From the NCBI GenBank assembly GCA_021300075.1, contig JAJTIB010000207.1:1-6049 (forward strand): DNA of 6,049 nt. Direction: 5' to 3'. The notes below the pieces were generated by a model. That model searched no databases. It had not been told where the DNA came from and saw only the letters and a list, made by a program, of their open reading frames with translations. How positions within the stretch are numbered: the first letter of the stretch is position 1; the number at the start of each line of letters is the position of its first letter. This document shows positions 5,195-6,049 of the stretch, piece by piece. Made by a program: the position numbers and the translations under genes. This DNA comes from Rickettsiales bacterium. Its GTDB lineage: Bacteria > Pseudomonadota > Alphaproteobacteria > Rickettsiales > UBA3002.

Positions 5195-6049
5195 TTACAC
5201 CAGATTGAAAAGCAAAAGCGCATGGTCGGCCAGAAGCGCGCCAAACAACAGGAATAAATAAAGAATTGAGAACCCGAACAGCCGCATCGCAACTTTTGGG
5301 TCATCGCTGTGTAGTACACGCCAGGCGTGAATGATGTATTGTGTGCCGAGTGCGGCTGCCGCGACACCGTAGATGAGGCCGGCATTCGTCAGCACCATTG
5401 GCGTGAAACTGCTGATCACCAGCAGCAGACTGTAAAAGAAAATAGCGCGCTTGGTGTAGGTTTCGCCATGAATAACCGGCAGCATCGGGACATTCGCTGT
5501 GCGGTAATCATCATGGCGGTACAGCGCCAGCGCCCAGAAATGCGAAGGGGTCCAAAAAAACACGATAAGGAATAACAACCAGGGATAAAGAGCAAATGCG
5601 TCACCCGTGGCTGCGGCCCAGCCAATCACAGCCGGAAATGCCCCCGCTGCGCCGCCAATTACAATATTCTGCGGAGTATGGCGCTTGAGCAGCATCGTAT
5701 AAATGACAGCATAGAAGAAAATCGCAAATCCGAGCCAGGCAGCCGCCACCCAGTTCAGCGCCAGCCCGATCAGCCCGACGGAAGCGACGGTCAGCATCAG
5801 CCCGAAGGCGAGAGCATCGTCCGGCGCGATGCGCCCCGCAGGAATTGGGCGGGATGAGGTGCGGCACATAATCCGGTCAATATCGCGGTCATAGACCATG
5901 TTGAGAACCGCGCCCGCGCCCGAGCCCAGGGCAATGGCGAAAATTGCCAGCAATTGCAGGAAGGGATGCACCGAAGCGGGTGCGAGCCATAACCCTGTCG
6001 CACCGGTAAAGACAACGAGCGCCATGACCCCTGGCTTCATCAGAGTGAA
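5195..6049 (-). CDS. ctaB: Protoheme IX farnesyltransferase (heme O synthase), N-terminus cut by window edge
   Basis: This UbiA-type membrane prenyltransferase adds farnesyl to heme b to make heme O, the precursor of heme A for the aa3 oxidase. 284 residues are visible. The frame stays open to the window edge, reading FTL before the Met at 6040; the MKPGVM segment normally lies some way into the protein, so that Met is probably internal and a short N-terminus is missing. Numbered from that Met, the first Asp-rich prenyl-diphosphate motif is NMVYDRDIDRIMCRT (47-61), followed by SRP. WTPSHFWALAL (163-173) and DDYRTANVPMLPVIHG (177-192) are the second conserved block. About eight to nine hydrophobic helices are seen. 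Where relatives usually have Arg or Lys in KPRV, this protein has Gly (KPGV), a minor oddity. It is probably co-transcribed with oxidase subunit genes further right. The next gene follows after 43 bases. Confidence 0.96.
   Translation of the reverse strand, partial: FTLMKPGVMALVVFTGATGLWLAPASVHPFLQLLAIFAIALGSGAGAVLNMVYDRDIDRIMCRTSSRPIPAGRIAPDDALAFGLMLTVASVGLIGLALNWVAAAWLGFAIFFYAVIYTMLLKRHTPQNIVIGGAAGAFPAVIGWAAATGDAFALYPWLLFLIVFFWTPSHFWALALYRHDDYRTANVPMLPVIHGETYTKRAIFFYSLLLVISSFTPMVLTNAGLIYGVAAAALGTQYIIHAWRVLHSDDPKVAMRLFGFSILYLFLLFGALLADHALLLFNLV

Noticed and set aside
5152..5385. 78-residue upstream extension of the small membrane protein into ctaB
   Set aside because: It is the ctaB 3' end read in another frame; the ATG at 5151 has its own ribosome site.

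Overview
The window carries one run of genes on the minus strand. It reads from right to left in the sequence as given, and the plus strand shows no credible gene. The order is ctaB (heme O synthase, 5' end cut by the window), an unrecognised 67-residue membrane protein, a CoxF-like 39-residue membrane protein, ctaG (Cox11), ctaE (oxidase subunit III), a DUF983 protein, surf1, thrC (threonine synthase) and an M16 zinc peptidase (3' end cut by the window). From knowledge of such genomes, this is the aa3-type cytochrome c oxidase cluster typical of Alphaproteobacteria, which continues into thrC and a mitochondrial-processing-peptidase-like protease. The organism is therefore most probably an aerobic alphaproteobacterium. 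No rRNA or other marker is present to place it further.

Right part (about 4300-6049): heme and copper supply. CtaB makes heme O, the precursor of the heme A used by subunit I. CtaG delivers copper to CuB. Two very short single-helix proteins lie between them. Middle part (2114-4284): subunit III itself, then DUF983 and SURF1, the latter a heme A/assembly factor. Left part (1-2154): ThrC completes threonine synthesis from O-phosphohomoserine, and the M16 peptidase begins downstream of it. These two have no obvious biochemical link to the oxidase, but their joints are just as tight.

Most joints are overlaps. ATGA stop/start overlaps occur at coxF-like/ctaG, DUF983/surf1 and thrC/M16. There is an 8-base overlap between the two small genes and a 41-base overlap between surf1 and thrC. 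This argues for one polycistronic message with coupled translation. The clear exception is a 288-base gap between ctaE and the DUF983 gene. It holds short direct repeats and small hairpins but no recognisable gene, terminator or strong promoter.

Most of the window is ordinary, well-conserved respiratory biogenesis. The points worth a second look are the extra 67-residue membrane protein, the structured gap, and the coupling of thrC to surf1. I see no mobile element, CRISPR array, tRNA or rRNA.
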